Notes under the pieces: model-generated
Databases searched by the model: none
What the model saw: only the letters and a program-made list of their open reading frames with translations
Told to the model about the DNA's origin: nothing
Shown: piece after piece, positions 43,885-53,036 of the stretch
How positions within the stretch are numbered: position 1 is the first letter of the stretch
How the letters are laid out: the number at the start of each line of letters is the position of its first letter
From: Mycolicibacterium sphagni
Lineage (GTDB): Bacteria; Actinomycetota; Actinomycetes; Mycobacteriales; Mycobacteriaceae
NCBI RefSeq assembly: GCF_013337765.1
Contig: NZ_VBSB01000008.1
Coordinates: forward strand, 372,001 to 436,000
Reading direction: 5' to 3'
Length of the DNA: 64,000 nt
Made by a program: the position numbers and the translations under genes

Positions 43885-44340
43885 GTCGCCTCCTGAGCCC
43901 CGACCCTCGAGCGAAAAGGATCCCGCCACACTGACTCCTGGTCAGTGAGGCGGACCACAGGAATGTACCCGATTTTGTACCCCGGGTGAACGGCATCGGC
44001 GCAATTCGCCGCATTGACTATTGCCGAATTCAAATGTTGCTGGCGTCAATAATTGACGCGACACCCATTGAGTCATGGAAAGCCCTGAACCGCAGCTTGT
44101 TCCGGGGCGCAATCGCAATTCCACGACCGCACCCGGATAACCCACCCCAACGCGGCCCACCGCATTTGCTGGGTGGCGGGTTCCCCTTCCATTGGCATCG
44201 AGTCGGTGGCCGGTGAATGGCAATGCCGACTGTGCGGCTGCGCCAAACCCACTCCGGCCGGAGGTGGAGTCGGGATAATCGAAATCGCCGCCCGGGAGAC
44301 ATCGCCGGCGCGAACCAGCTCAGCGAGGAGCGTGAGACCT
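43885..44340. promoter_or_regulatory. Divergent promoter region between the mce and icl2 genes
   Basis: About 456 bp without a supported gene. It contains two inverted repeats. One at 43929-43947 has CACTGAC/GTCAGTG arms with a 5-nt gap. The other at 44043-44059 has GCGTCAAT/ATTGACGC arms around one base. A direct repeat of TGTACCC lies near 43965-43985. The repeats are candidate operators, and TTGAC boxes near 44015 could be a -35 element. A GAGGAG sequence before 44341 serves the isocitrate lyase start. Confidence 0.5.
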
Positions 44341-46644
44341 ATGTCCATCATCGAAGCGGACGCCGCGACCCAGTCACCGTTCGACCGTGAAGTCGCCGAG
44401 ACACAGCGATACTTCGACAGTCCTCGGTTCGAGGGGATCACGCGGCTCTACACCGCACGACAGGTCGTCGAACAGCGCGGCACGATTCCGGTCGACCACA
44501 CCGTCGCGCGTGAGGCCGCCACCGCCTTCCACAAGCGTCTGCGGGAGCTCTTCACCGTCAAGAAGAGCATCACCACGTTCGGCCCGTACTCGCCGGGCCA
44601 GGCGGTGACGATGAAGCGGATGGGTATCGAGGGCATCTACCTCGGCGGCTGGGCGACGTCAGCCAAGGGTTCGACCACCGAAGACCCCGGCCCCGACCTC
44701 GCCAGCTATCCGTTGAGTCAGGTGCCCGACGAAGCCGCCGGGCTGGTGCGCGCGCTGCTGACCGCCGACCGCAACCAGCAGTACCTGCGCCTGCAGATGA
44801 CCCCCGAACAGCGTGCAGCACAACCCGCTGTCGACTTCCGCCCGTTCATCGTCGCCGATGCCGACACCGGGCACGGCGGTGATCCCCACGTGCGCAACCT
44901 GATTCGGCGATTTGTCGAGGCAGGGGTGCCCGGCTATCACATCGAGGACCAGCGCCCCGGCACCAAGAAATGCGGCCATCAGGGCGGCAAGGTCCTGGTG
45001 CCGTCCGACGAGCAGCTCAAGCGGCTCAACACCGCCCGCTTCCAGCTCGACATCATGAATGTGCCCGGCCTCATCGTCGCCCGTACCGATGCCGAGGCGG
45101 CCAACCTCATCGACAGCCGAGCCGACGAGCGCGATCAGCCCTTCGTGCTCGGGGCGACCAACCTCAAGGTCCCGCCGTACAAGTCCTGCTTCCTGGCGAT
45201 GGTGCGTCGGTTCTACGAGGCCGGGGTCACCGAACTCAACGGGCATCTGCTCTACGCGCTGCCCGAAGGCGAGTACGCGGCGGCCGACGCATGGCTACAG
45301 CGCCAGGGCATCTTCGACCTGATCGCCGCCCAGGCCACCGCCTGGCGTGACGGCCAGGAGCATTCGCTGGATTCCCTGTTCGACAAGGTCGAGTCGAAGT
45401 TCGTCGAGGCCTGGCAGGACGACGCCGGGCTGGACACCTACGGCGACGCGGTGGCCGAGCTGCTGAAGTTCCGCGAGGGTGAGGGCGAGCCGCACGAGAT
45501 GAGCGCCGCGGATTGGCTCGCGTTCGCCAAAACCGCGTCGTTGTACACCGCAAGGGAGAAGGCCCGCGAATTGGGCGTGGACGCGCCCTGGGACCCCGAG
45601 CGCGCCAAGACCCCCGAAGGCTACTACCAGGTGCGCGGTGGCATCCCGTATGCGATCGCGAAATCCCTTGCAGCAGCGCCATTTGCGGATCTGCTCTGGA
45701 TGGAGACCAAGACTGCCGACCTGGCCGACGCCCGCGAGTTCGCCGACGCAGTGCACGCGGTGTATCCGGACAAGATGCTGGCCTACAACCTCTCCCCCTC
45801 GTTCAACTGGGACACCACCGGGATGAGCGACGAGGACATGCGCGCCTTCCCCGAAGAGCTGGCCAAGATGGGCTTCGTCTTCAACTTCATGACCTATGGC
45901 GGTCACCAGATCGACGGCGTCGCCGCCGAGGAATTCGCCACCGCACTGCGCCAGGACGGTATGCTCGCGCTGGCCCGCCTGCAGCGCAAGATGCGCCTGG
46001 TCGAATCGCCCTACCGCACACCGCAAACCCTGGTGGGCGGCCCGCGCAGCGATGCCGCACTGGCGGCATCGTCGGGCCGCACCGCGACCACGAAATCGAT
46101 GGGCAAGGGCTCCACGCAGCACCAGCATCTGGTGCAGACCGAGGTGCCCAAGAAACTTCTCGAAGAGTGGCTGGCGCTCTGGAACGAGCACTATCAACTC
46201 GGCGAGACGCTACGGGTGACGCTGCGGCCACGCCGGGCCGGTGGCGAGGTGCTCGAGCTCGGTATCTGGGGCACCAAGGATGACGGTGGCGAGGAAGAGC
46301 TGCTGGCCAACGTGCTGGTCGACCCGATCAAGGACCGACACGGCCGCAGCATTCTCACAGTGCGCGACCAGAACACCTTCGCCGAGAAGCTGCGCCAGAA
46401 GCGCCTGATGACGCTGATCCACCTGTGGATGGTGCACCGGTTCAAGGCCGACGCCGTGTACTACGTGACGCCGACCGAGGACAACATCTACCAGGCCGAC
46501 AAGATGAAGGCGCACGGCATCTTCAGCGATGTGCACAAGGACGTCGGCGAGATCATCGTCGCCGATGTCAATCCCGACCGGATCGCCGAGCTGCTCGATC
46601 CTGACCGGGCCGCACTCAAGCGACTCATCGCCAAAGAGGACTGA
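44341..46644 (+). CDS. aceA2: Isocitrate lyase 2 (long AceA2-type)
   Basis: A 767-residue isocitrate lyase of the long mycobacterial type, cleaving isocitrate to succinate and glyoxylate in the glyoxylate shunt; such enzymes also take part in methylcitrate lysis. The catalytic KKCGH motif lies near residue 210, followed by [19 protein letters not shown] and the C-terminal NLSPSFNW segment are also present. The frame is intact, unlike the split aceAa/aceAb of M. tuberculosis H37Rv. It should serve growth on acetyl-CoA or propionyl-CoA, the end products expected from the neighbouring catabolic cluster. Confidence 0.94.
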   Translation: MSIIEADAATQSPFDREVAETQRYFDSPRFEGITRLYTARQVVEQRGTIPVDHTVAREAATAFHKRLRELFTVKKSITTFGPYSPGQAVTMKRMGIEGIYLGGWATSAKGSTTEDPGPDLASYPLSQVPDEAAGLVRALLTADRNQQYLRLQMTPEQRAAQPAVDFRPFIVADADTGHGGDPHVRNLIRRFVEAGVPGYHIEDQRPGTKKCGHQGGKVLVPSDEQLKRLNTARFQLDIMNVPGLIVARTDAEAANLIDSRADERDQPFVLGATNLKVPPYKSCFLAMVRRFYEAGVTELNGHLLYALPEGEYAAADAWLQRQGIFDLIAAQATAWRDGQEHSLDSLFDKVESKFVEAWQDDAGLDTYGDAVAELLKFREGEGEPHEMSAADWLAFAKTASLYTAREKARELGVDAPWDPERAKTPEGYYQVRGGIPYAIAKSLAAAPFADLLWMETKTADLADAREFADAVHAVYPDKMLAYNLSPSFNWDTTGMSDEDMRAFPEELAKMGFVFNFMTYGGHQIDGVAAEEFATALRQDGMLALARLQRKMRLVESPYRTPQTLVGGPRSDAALAASSGRTATTKSMGKGSTQHQHLVQTEVPKKLLEEWLALWNEHYQLGETLRVTLRPRRAGGEVLELGIWGTKDDGGEEELLANVLVDPIKDRHGRSILTVRDQNTFAEKLRQKRLMTLIHLWMVHRFKADAVYYVTPTEDNIYQADKMKAHGIFSDVHKDVGEIIVADVNPDRIAELLDPDRAALKRLIAKED

Positions 46645-46650
46645 ACCTGC

Positions 46651-47291
46651 TCATTTGCGCATGCCACCGCTGACGGTGAGGTCGTCGCCGGTGACGAACG
46701 ACGACGCCGCGCTGGCGAGATACAGTGCCGGGCCGACGATCTCGTGAGGGCCGGCGATCCGGTTCTGCGAGTTGAGGCTGGCCAGCCACGTCAGAGATCC
46801 GGGGGCAAACTCTTCGGCCCGCTCCAGGATGTCGGTCATGAACGAGCCTGGGCTGAGGATGTTCACACGAATGTTCCACGGCGCCCACACTTTTGACATC
46901 ATGACCGTCAGGTGACGCAGGGCGGCCTTGGACGCCCCGTAGGCGACGGCTTCCGGGCTGCCCTCGTAGCCCTGGGTGCTGCCGATGTTGATGATGCTTC
47001 CGCCGCCACCGGTCCGCATGACCGGAGCCACGCATTGGCTCATCCGCACGTGGTGATCGCGTCCCAGTCCCCCATGTGACAGCCGATCCCGATCACATCT
47101 TGACCGGTGGCGGACCGAATCTCTTCAGCCGCAACATCAGAACGTTCCTGATCGCGCCCGGTGACGACAACCGACGCGTCCGCGTGCGCGAATCCCTCGG
47201 CCATCGCCCGCCCGAGCCCACGGGTCGAACCCGTCACGATGGCGACCCGTCCGGTCAGCGAGAACAGTTCGCGCGGATCCGGCATGTTCAT
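46651..47291 (-). pseudogene. SDR oxidoreductase pseudogene with internal deletion and frameshift
   Basis: Two SDR pieces lie in order on the minus strand but in different frames. The N-terminal piece (ATG 47291, with cofactor loop TGSTRGLG) reads to HMGDWDAI and stops near 47040. The C-terminal piece resumes at RMSQCVAPVM (47045) and continues through GSTQGY, AYGASKAA and TGDDLTVSGG to 46651. Roughly 40-60 codons, including the NNAG strand, are missing between them. No functional dehydrogenase can be made. Confidence 0.85.
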
Positions 47292-47339
47292 CCCTGGCAC
47301 CTCTCGTCGACGACTCCCCCGACACCATACTGGAAGTGT

Positions 47340-47345
47340 TACCGT
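47340..47345 (+). promoter_or_regulatory. Predicted -10 element for leaderless DapB-like gene
   Basis: TACCGT fits TANNNT and ends 6 nt before ATG 47352, with no ribosome site between, so the mRNA is probably leaderless. Confidence 0.45.
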
Positions 47346-47351
47346 AAGCCC

Positions 47352-48434
47352 ATGCATTATACGGTGGTGCATTGCGGCACCGGCAATATCGGTGCCGTCG
47401 CGCTGAAAACGATCCTCGGCCGCGATGACCTGGAGCTGGTAGGCCACTACGTCAGCGCACCCGGCAAAGCCGGCCGCGATTCCGGCGAGCTCGTCGGATT
47501 GCCCCCGGTCGGGGTCACTGCAACCAACGACTGGGCCGAACTGCATGCCCTTGGCGCAGATTGCCTGACATATTTCGGCAACAGCATCGGTCGCGAAGCC
47601 GATGCCATCGCGGACCTGATGCCGTTTCTCGAACAGGGCACCAACGTGACGACGTTCTCCGGCTTCGCGATCGCCCATCCCGCCACCGCCCCTGCGGAGT
47701 TCCGCGACACCATCGGAACCGCCTGCCGCAAGGGCAATTCGAGCTGCTTCTTCGCCGGAATCGACCCCGGCTGGGCCACCACCGATTTGGCGATCGCCGC
47801 ATTGGCCGTCGCCAATCGGATCGACTGCATCCGCGTCATGGAACTGGGGTGGTGGGGCGACTACACCGGGGAGTTCGTCTGCCGCGAATACTTCGGGTTC
47901 GGCAAACCCGTTGGGCACCAACCGCTGCTGGTCACCGGCGGTTTCATCGAGACGATGTGGGAGCCGACGCTGCGCCAGCTGGCCGAGGTACTCGATACCC
48001 CGATCGAGGAGATCCGGGTGATCTACGAAACCGACGCACTGGACCACGATGTCGAAACCGGCTTCGGGACCGTGGCCGCCGGCACCGCCTCGGTGGTGCA
48101 CTTCGAATATCAGGCGCTCTCCGGCGGCAAACCGTTCGCCGTCGTCGAGCACGTCGATTGCGTGGCCCGCGGCGTGGGCAAGCAGTGGAAGCAACCCTAT
48201 GGGCCCTCAGACCTCGCGTTCCGGATCGCCGTCGAGGGCGACCCGAGCTTCGAACTCGAGCTGACGTTCGGCACCGGAGCCGACACGTTGTCCGCCATGC
48301 CGGTGCTCAACTCCATCCCCGCGGTCTGCCAAGCTCGGCCCGGGCTGCTGGGTCCGCTCGACGTACCCCGGTACTGGAGCCGGAATTCCGGCCGATTCAC
48401 CAAAGAAAACCCGCACCGGACGCAAGTTCGCTGA
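47352..48434 (+). CDS. DapB-like NAD(P)-binding oxidoreductase
   Basis: A 360-residue protein with an N-terminal Rossmann motif (VVHCGTGNIGAVALK) and a dihydrodipicolinate-reductase-like layout. Such mycobacterial and actinobacterial proteins include amine dehydrogenase-like oxidoreductases of unproven role. NSSCFFAGIDPGWATTD marks the second half. The lysine-pathway signature of true DapB is absent and the chain is about 100 residues longer, so lysine synthesis is unlikely. It is divergent from the SDR pseudogene. Confidence 0.75.
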   Translation: MHYTVVHCGTGNIGAVALKTILGRDDLELVGHYVSAPGKAGRDSGELVGLPPVGVTATNDWAELHALGADCLTYFGNSIGREADAIADLMPFLEQGTNVTTFSGFAIAHPATAPAEFRDTIGTACRKGNSSCFFAGIDPGWATTDLAIAALAVANRIDCIRVMELGWWGDYTGEFVCREYFGFGKPVGHQPLLVTGGFIETMWEPTLRQLAEVLDTPIEEIRVIYETDALDHDVETGFGTVAAGTASVVHFEYQALSGGKPFAVVEHVDCVARGVGKQWKQPYGPSDLAFRIAVEGDPSFELELTFGTGADTLSAMPVLNSIPAVCQARPGLLGPLDVPRYWSRNSGRFTKENPHRTQVR

Positions 48435-48676
48435 CGCGCTTGGAGCGAACTGAAATGCCGATGGTATCGGTACGGATTCGGTTAGGTGAACAAAAGATGA
48501 ACCTGCAGTTCAGCGCCTAGATCTGGAATTCCTTCCGGCCGTGACGCCGGGCCGTGAGGCGTCGTCGACAGCAACATCCCATACCGTCGATGGCCGGCCT
48601 CTCGACCAGTTCGGCACCGGACAGAAGATAGCGAACGGTGTTCATTCGCCGGAAGTGGCCAGGTAGAGTGCCGTCC

Positions 48677-49348
48677 GTGGGCAGACACCGGTTAGCCAAG
48701 CCGAGGCGCCGTTGGTCGGTCGCCGTGGCTGCGCTCGCCGCACTTCCGGTGGCCGGCATCCTGACCGCCAGCTCCGGCGCCCTCCCCACTAAGGTCAGCC
48801 CACAAGGCAGCCTCGAGTGCTGCGCCAAACTCGTGGCCGCCAATCCCGTCGACATGAGCAAGGCGTCGATCAGCGGGCACTACATCGTCATGACCCAGGC
48901 TGATTTGGTGGCCAGCAGAAGCGCGGTCAACCGCAGCATCCTTCGTGCGCTCCCGGCAGGGGTCGGCGTCGAACAGGGACTGCAGATCAAGACGATCCTG
49001 GCCGAGCGCCTCGTCAGCGCCTACTTCCCCGAGATCCACAACATCGGTGGTGTCCGGCCCGATTACTTGAAGTGGCATCCGATGGGAATGGCCATCGACG
49101 TGATGATCCCGAACTATCAAACTCCCGAAGGCAAAGAGCTGGGCGACCGCATCGCGGCCTTCGCTCTGGCCAACGCCGACCGGCTTTCGCTGAACCACGT
49201 GATCTGGCGGCGCATCATGTACGACAAGAGCGGGAAGCCCTTCCTGATGGGGAATCTCGGTTCCGATGACGCCAATCACTACACTCATGTGCACATCGCC
49301 ACCGACGGTGGCGGCTATCCCACCGGTGGCGAGAGTTATTTTGGCTGA
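48677..49348 (+). CDS. Secreted protein with M15-like (VanY-type) peptidase motif
   Basis: From GTG 48677 the protein has 223 residues and a clear signal peptide (basic start, then VAVAALAALPVAGIL). Earlier GTGs at 48638 and 48668 are in frame, so the start is uncertain. The zinc-peptidase pattern HPMGMAID (His-x6-Asp) and a later HYTHVHIA fit the M15/D-alanyl-D-alanine peptidase fold, suggesting cell-wall cleavage. The region from 48435 to 48676 holds no supported gene. Its last 8 nt overlap the next secreted-protein gene. Confidence 0.72.
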   Translation: MGRHRLAKPRRRWSVAVAALAALPVAGILTASSGALPTKVSPQGSLECCAKLVAANPVDMSKASISGHYIVMTQADLVASRSAVNRSILRALPAGVGVEQGLQIKTILAERLVSAYFPEIHNIGGVRPDYLKWHPMGMAIDVMIPNYQTPEGKELGDRIAAFALANADRLSLNHVIWRRIMYDKSGKPFLMGNLGSDDANHYTHVHIATDGGGYPTGGESYFG

Positions 49349-49835
49349 TTCCAAGCACTTTGGCGCGGTTGCATTACTTCTGAGCGGTACGCTGCTCGCC
49401 GCGCCGGTGGCACACGCCGACGAGGCGTTCTGGGGCGGCTGGTACAAGATCACGTTCCATACCGATCAGAAGTCGGGCACCAGCGTCGCTGCCTCGCAAC
49501 AGGAGACGCCGTATAGCGCCTCGTACAAGATCACGACGAACTGTTCGTCGGACATCTGCACCGCTTCTGTGCTCGACGGACCGACGCCGAAGGACAACGC
49601 AACGCAGTCCACCAGTTTCGTGTGGTCGGATTCGCAATGGTCGCGGTCCAACAGCTGGCGCTGGGACTGCACGCTGCCGGACGGCACGATCACCTACGAT
49701 CCGGCGCACTCGGTGACGACCTACAAGCCGCAGCCGGACGGATCGCTGGCGGGCACGTTTCAGACCACCATCGACAGCGGCGCCTGCCAGGGCACCGTCG
49801 TCATCCCAGTGACCGCCGTCCCGACATCCTCGTGA
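49341..49835 (+). CDS. Small secreted protein, function unknown
   Basis: From TTG 49341 the protein has 164 residues with a signal peptide ending VAHADEAFW. The mature part is polar, Ser/Thr/Trp-rich, with four cysteines (TTNCSSDICTAS, WDCTL, SGACQG) likely forming two disulphides. The start lies inside the end of the M15-like gene, so the two are probably translated together. It resembles small mycobacterial exported proteins of unknown role. Confidence 0.7.
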   Translation: MADSKHFGAVALLLSGTLLAAPVAHADEAFWGGWYKITFHTDQKSGTSVAASQQETPYSASYKITTNCSSDICTASVLDGPTPKDNATQSTSFVWSDSQWSRSNSWRWDCTLPDGTITYDPAHSVTTYKPQPDGSLAGTFQTTIDSGACQGTVVIPVTAVPTSS

Positions 49836-49853
49836 CCTTTTAGGGTGCCAAGG

Positions 49854-51266
49854 ATGAACCGTCTCGATCGCTTCTTCGAGATCACCGCCCGCGGGTCGAC
49901 GATCGGCGCCGAGCTTCGCGGCGGCCTGGTGACATTCATCGCGATGGCCTACATCGTGGTGCTGAACCCCATCATCTTGTCCGGCGCCGCCGACGTGACG
50001 GGCAACAAACTGGGCTTCGCCCAGGTCTCGGCGACCACGTCGCTGGCCGCGGGCGTCATGACGATCCTGTTCGGACTGTTCGCCCGGATGCCGTTCGCCT
50101 TCGCCGCCGGGCTGGGCATCAACTCGTTCTTGGCGACCACCGTCGTCGGCACCGTCAGCTGGCCCGAGGCGATGGGCTTGGTGGTCATCAACGGCCTCAT
50201 CATCGTCGTGCTGGCCGCCACCGGACTGCGCCGACTGGTATTCGACGCCGTCCCCATGCAACTCAAGCTGGCGATCACGGCGGGCATTGGCCTGTTCATC
50301 ATGTTTATCGGTCTCGTCGATGCCGGCTTCATCTCCTCGACCGGGTTACCTTCTCCCCCGGTCGGATTGGGCGGCGGTGGCCACGGATCGATCAGCACCG
50401 TCCCCACCGTCGTCTTTGTGTTCACCCTGTTGCTCACCGGCATCCTCGTGGTGCGCCGGGTGCGGGGCGGCATCCTGATCGGACTGGTGGCCGGCACCGT
50501 GATCGCGGTGATCATCGAGGCGATCTGGCATCTCGGGTCTGCGACGCATAATCCCGGTGGCTGGACGTTGTCGGTGCCGACGCTGTCGGGGTCACCCGTC
50601 GCCCTTCCCGACCTGTCTCTGGTGGGGGCCTTCAGCTTTGACAGCTTCGGCCGAATCGGCATCCTGGCCGCCACGATGCTCGTCTTCACGTTGGTGTTCG
50701 CCAACTTCTTCGACGCGATGGGAACGTTCACCGGACTGTCGCGGGAAGCGGGCCTGGCCGACAAGAGCGGGAACTTCCCACGCCTGCGCTCGGCGCTCAT
50801 CGTTGAGGGTGCCGGCGCGGTGGCGGGTGGTGCCACGTCGGCATCGTCGAACACGGTCTTCATCGAATCCGGTGCCGGTATCGAGGAAGGTGCCCGCACC
50901 GGGCTGGCCAACCTCGTCACCGGCACGCTGTTCCTCGCCGCGATGTTCGTCGGGCCGCTGGCGCAGATCGTGCCGACCGAGGTCGCCGCGGCGGCACTGG
51001 TGATCGTCGGGACGATGATGTTCTCGCAACTGCGTCATGTCGACGTGTCGGAATTCTCGGTGGCCCTACCCGTCGTGCTCACCGTCGCGGTCATGCCGTT
51101 CAGCTACTCGATCGCCAACGGCATCGGCGTCGGCTTCGTGACATGGGTCGTGGTGCGCTCCGCGGCGGGCAAGGCACGTGAGATCAGCCCGCTGCTGTGG
51201 ATCGTTGCGGCCGGCTTCGTTCTGTACTTCACCCGAAGCGGGATCGAGTCGCTGCTCGGCGCGTGA
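49854..51266 (+). CDS. NCS2 family purine permease (AzgA/PbuG-like)
   Basis: A 470-residue membrane protein of the AzgA branch of nucleobase transporters, which import guanine, hypoxanthine or adenine with protons. Signature stretches are GGLVTFIAMAYIVVLNP near the start, FANFFDAMGTFTGLSREAGL in the middle and SASSNTVFIESGAGIEEGARTG. ATG 49854 is favoured over GTG 49845 because AGGG lies 8 nt upstream. Hydrophobic segments are spread along the chain as expected for the 14-helix fold. It could feed the purine-ureide pathway at the other end of the window, though the two are 40 kb apart. Confidence 0.87.
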   Translation: MNRLDRFFEITARGSTIGAELRGGLVTFIAMAYIVVLNPIILSGAADVTGNKLGFAQVSATTSLAAGVMTILFGLFARMPFAFAAGLGINSFLATTVVGTVSWPEAMGLVVINGLIIVVLAATGLRRLVFDAVPMQLKLAITAGIGLFIMFIGLVDAGFISSTGLPSPPVGLGGGGHGSISTVPTVVFVFTLLLTGILVVRRVRGGILIGLVAGTVIAVIIEAIWHLGSATHNPGGWTLSVPTLSGSPVALPDLSLVGAFSFDSFGRIGILAATMLVFTLVFANFFDAMGTFTGLSREAGLADKSGNFPRLRSALIVEGAGAVAGGATSASSNTVFIESGAGIEEGARTGLANLVTGTLFLAAMFVGPLAQIVPTEVAAAALVIVGTMMFSQLRHVDVSEFSVALPVVLTVAVMPFSYSIANGIGVGFVTWVVVRSAAGKAREISPLLWIVAAGFVLYFTRSGIESLLGA

Positions 51267-51371
51267 ACACGACCCGACTCGGCGACCTCCCCTGGGTGTC
51301 GCGGACATGTCGGGGAGTCAAATCCCTTGGTGTTAGCAAAGTTTCAGTTTCCGTGATCGGATGCATGCCGT

Positions 51372-51377
51372 TAGGCT
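51372..51377 (+). promoter_or_regulatory. Predicted -10 element for leaderless espE
   Basis: TAGGCT fits TANNNT and ends 6 nt before GTG 51384. No ribosome site lies in the 51267-51383 gap, so espE is probably translated from a leaderless mRNA, and this is the likely main promoter of the espE-espH/eccA1 block. Confidence 0.5.
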
Positions 51378-51383
51378 CGCACG

Positions 51384-52688
51384 GTGAGCTATCTGGCGGG
51401 CATTCACGATCTGGCGTACGTCTTCACTCGGGTCGGCGCCTCCGTTGACGCCGGTGCCCGACAAGATTGGGTGGCCCTTGGCGCCAACCTGGCCGGCGGC
51501 GCGGGCAAGCTGGTGTGGTACGCGAAGGGGCAGGGTGCGTTCAAGGCGCTGCTGGAGAAGGTCGGCAAGAAAGCGTTGCCCACCCCGACCGCCATCATCG
51601 ACGTCACACAGGTAGCCGTCGTTCTCGTCGACCTGCTCAACGGCTTCGGAGCGCCGAACGCCGGTGGCGGATTCACCAGCGGGATCGACAAACTCAAGAA
51701 CGTCGACTCCAAGTTGGAGCTGGCCATCCCCGACAGCCGGGACTGGTCCGGCGCCGCCGCGGACGCCTATATGGCCCAGAACGCTGCGCTGCAGGCCCTG
51801 GTGCGGGAGATGCAGGCGCTCGACAAGGAGATCCAGCAGATCGTCAAGGGCCAGGGTGACGAGATCTTCCAGGCGCACCGGACGCTCTCGATCCTCGGTT
51901 TCGCCCTGGTTGCCGCGCAGGGCATTGCGTTGGGGCTCTATTTCATTCCCCTGGTCGGGCCGGAAGTGTCGCTGCTGTTCCAGGTGGTTGCCTGTCTGGC
52001 GGCGGTGACGACAGTTGTCGTCACCGAGACCCTCGCGCTCGCCCGATCGATGAACGCCGCGAACGCCGCCGAACTCGTGACCGCCAAGTACATCGCCCTG
52101 GGCAAGAAGGCCGACCTCGGCGGCGACTTCAGCACGATCAAGGTCAGCGGAGCCGACGAGACCAAGGTCAGCAGCTTCAAGGCCATCTCCGATGGCCTGT
52201 CGGCGTACTCCGTCTCGGCACCGCCGAGCGTTTCGTCGTTGGCCGCCGCGGCAGGTGACACCACCACAGAGCAGCGGCTCAGCTTGCTGACCGCACTGTC
52301 GCCGGAGGAGTCGTCGCTGGACGCGGCGTCGATGACGGCAACCGATACACCGGAAACCCCGGATGCACCAACAACTCCCGTGTCGCCGACATACGCCCCG
52401 CCCACCATGGCTCAGGTCACCCAGTTCAGCACGCAGGTGGGCAAGATCTCGTCGGGCCTCGCGCAACCGCTGAATGTCGTCAACCAAACGATGGGATCCG
52501 TGCAGCAAATCGTCTCCTCGGCCCAGCAGGGAGCAGGCGCCCCCGCCGCGGCGGCGGCCGACGCCACGATGGTCGACCACGAGGAGCCAACAGAGGCGGA
52601 AGGCGCCGGCGGCGCCGAGGGCGAGCGCGCCCCGGTGGACGCCTCGGGAGCCGAACGCGAACAGGCTTCGGCCGAGCGAATCCTCTGA
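51384..52688 (+). CDS. espE: ESX-1 secretion-associated protein EspE
   Basis: A 434-residue EspE homologue, first gene of the ESX-1 locus. It has the WxG-type helix-turn segment DWSGAAADAYMAQN near residue 123, a hydrophobic stretch (about 175-220) shared with the EspA/EspE group, and the typical acidic C-terminal tail (DATMVDHEE followed by AERAP-like GERAPVDAS). Secreted with EspF through ESX-1; its exact job is unsettled. The usual Pro-rich middle of the M. tuberculosis protein is shorter and different here. It starts at a leaderless-type GTG. Confidence 0.9.
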   Translation: MSYLAGIHDLAYVFTRVGASVDAGARQDWVALGANLAGGAGKLVWYAKGQGAFKALLEKVGKKALPTPTAIIDVTQVAVVLVDLLNGFGAPNAGGGFTSGIDKLKNVDSKLELAIPDSRDWSGAAADAYMAQNAALQALVREMQALDKEIQQIVKGQGDEIFQAHRTLSILGFALVAAQGIALGLYFIPLVGPEVSLLFQVVACLAAVTTVVVTETLALARSMNAANAAELVTAKYIALGKKADLGGDFSTIKVSGADETKVSSFKAISDGLSAYSVSAPPSVSSLAAAAGDTTTEQRLSLLTALSPEESSLDAASMTATDTPETPDAPTTPVSPTYAPPTMAQVTQFSTQVGKISSGLAQPLNVVNQTMGSVQQIVSSAQQGAGAPAAAAADATMVDHEEPTEAEGAGGAEGERAPVDASGAEREQASAERIL

Positions 52689-52719
52689 CACCGCCCGTCG
52701 ATCGACAAGGAGCCAGGAC

Positions 52720-53034
52720 ATGGCGAATCTGATTGTCACACCGGAATATCTGGAGAAGATTGCCAAGCGACAGGACGAGGCAGCCGGCGAAGCCGCCGGT
52801 GCGGCGGCCGCTGCGGCCGGGACCGGTTCCGCGTGCTGGCTGACGCACGGGGTCATCAGCGGGTCGTCGAACAGCTCCATCGGCGATACCGAGTCGGCAC
52901 GGCAAGCCGCCGGTAACGCCATCAAGCAAGCCTCCGTAGACCTCGCCACCAAGCTGCGCACAGCTAAAGAGACGTACGCGGCCGTCGACAACGAACTGGG
53001 CGGCAATCTCGACAAGCAGGTGCTGTCGAAATAA
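52720..53034 (+). CDS. espF: ESX-1 secretion-associated protein EspF (EspC-like)
   Basis: A 104-residue EspC/EspF-family helical protein, predicted to form a helical hairpin and to be secreted with EspE. A LTHGVISGSSN segment near residue 41 corresponds to the family's LTHG motif, and TYAAVDNE near residue 88 provides the YxxxD/E type VII signal. AAGGAG lies about 9 nt before ATG 52720. It ends 2 nt before espG1. Confidence 0.9.
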   Translation: MANLIVTPEYLEKIAKRQDEAAGEAAGAAAAAAGTGSACWLTHGVISGSSNSSIGDTESARQAAGNAIKQASVDLATKLRTAKETYAAVDNELGGNLDKQVLSK

Positions 53035-53036
53035 TC

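Noticed and set aside
43731..44033. Minus-strand open frame of 100 codons over the mce start
   Set aside because: It overlaps the mce gene and the better-supported 17-codon leader, with no recognisable protein.
44173..44340. In-frame upstream extension of isocitrate lyase 2
   Set aside because: The extra 56 residues are not like the family N-terminus; MSIIEADAA at 44341 matches the usual start of the long enzyme.
48455..48520. 21-codon plus-strand ORF after the DapB-like gene
   Set aside because: The GGAG site is about 10 nt away, there is no linked downstream gene, and chance is a fair explanation.
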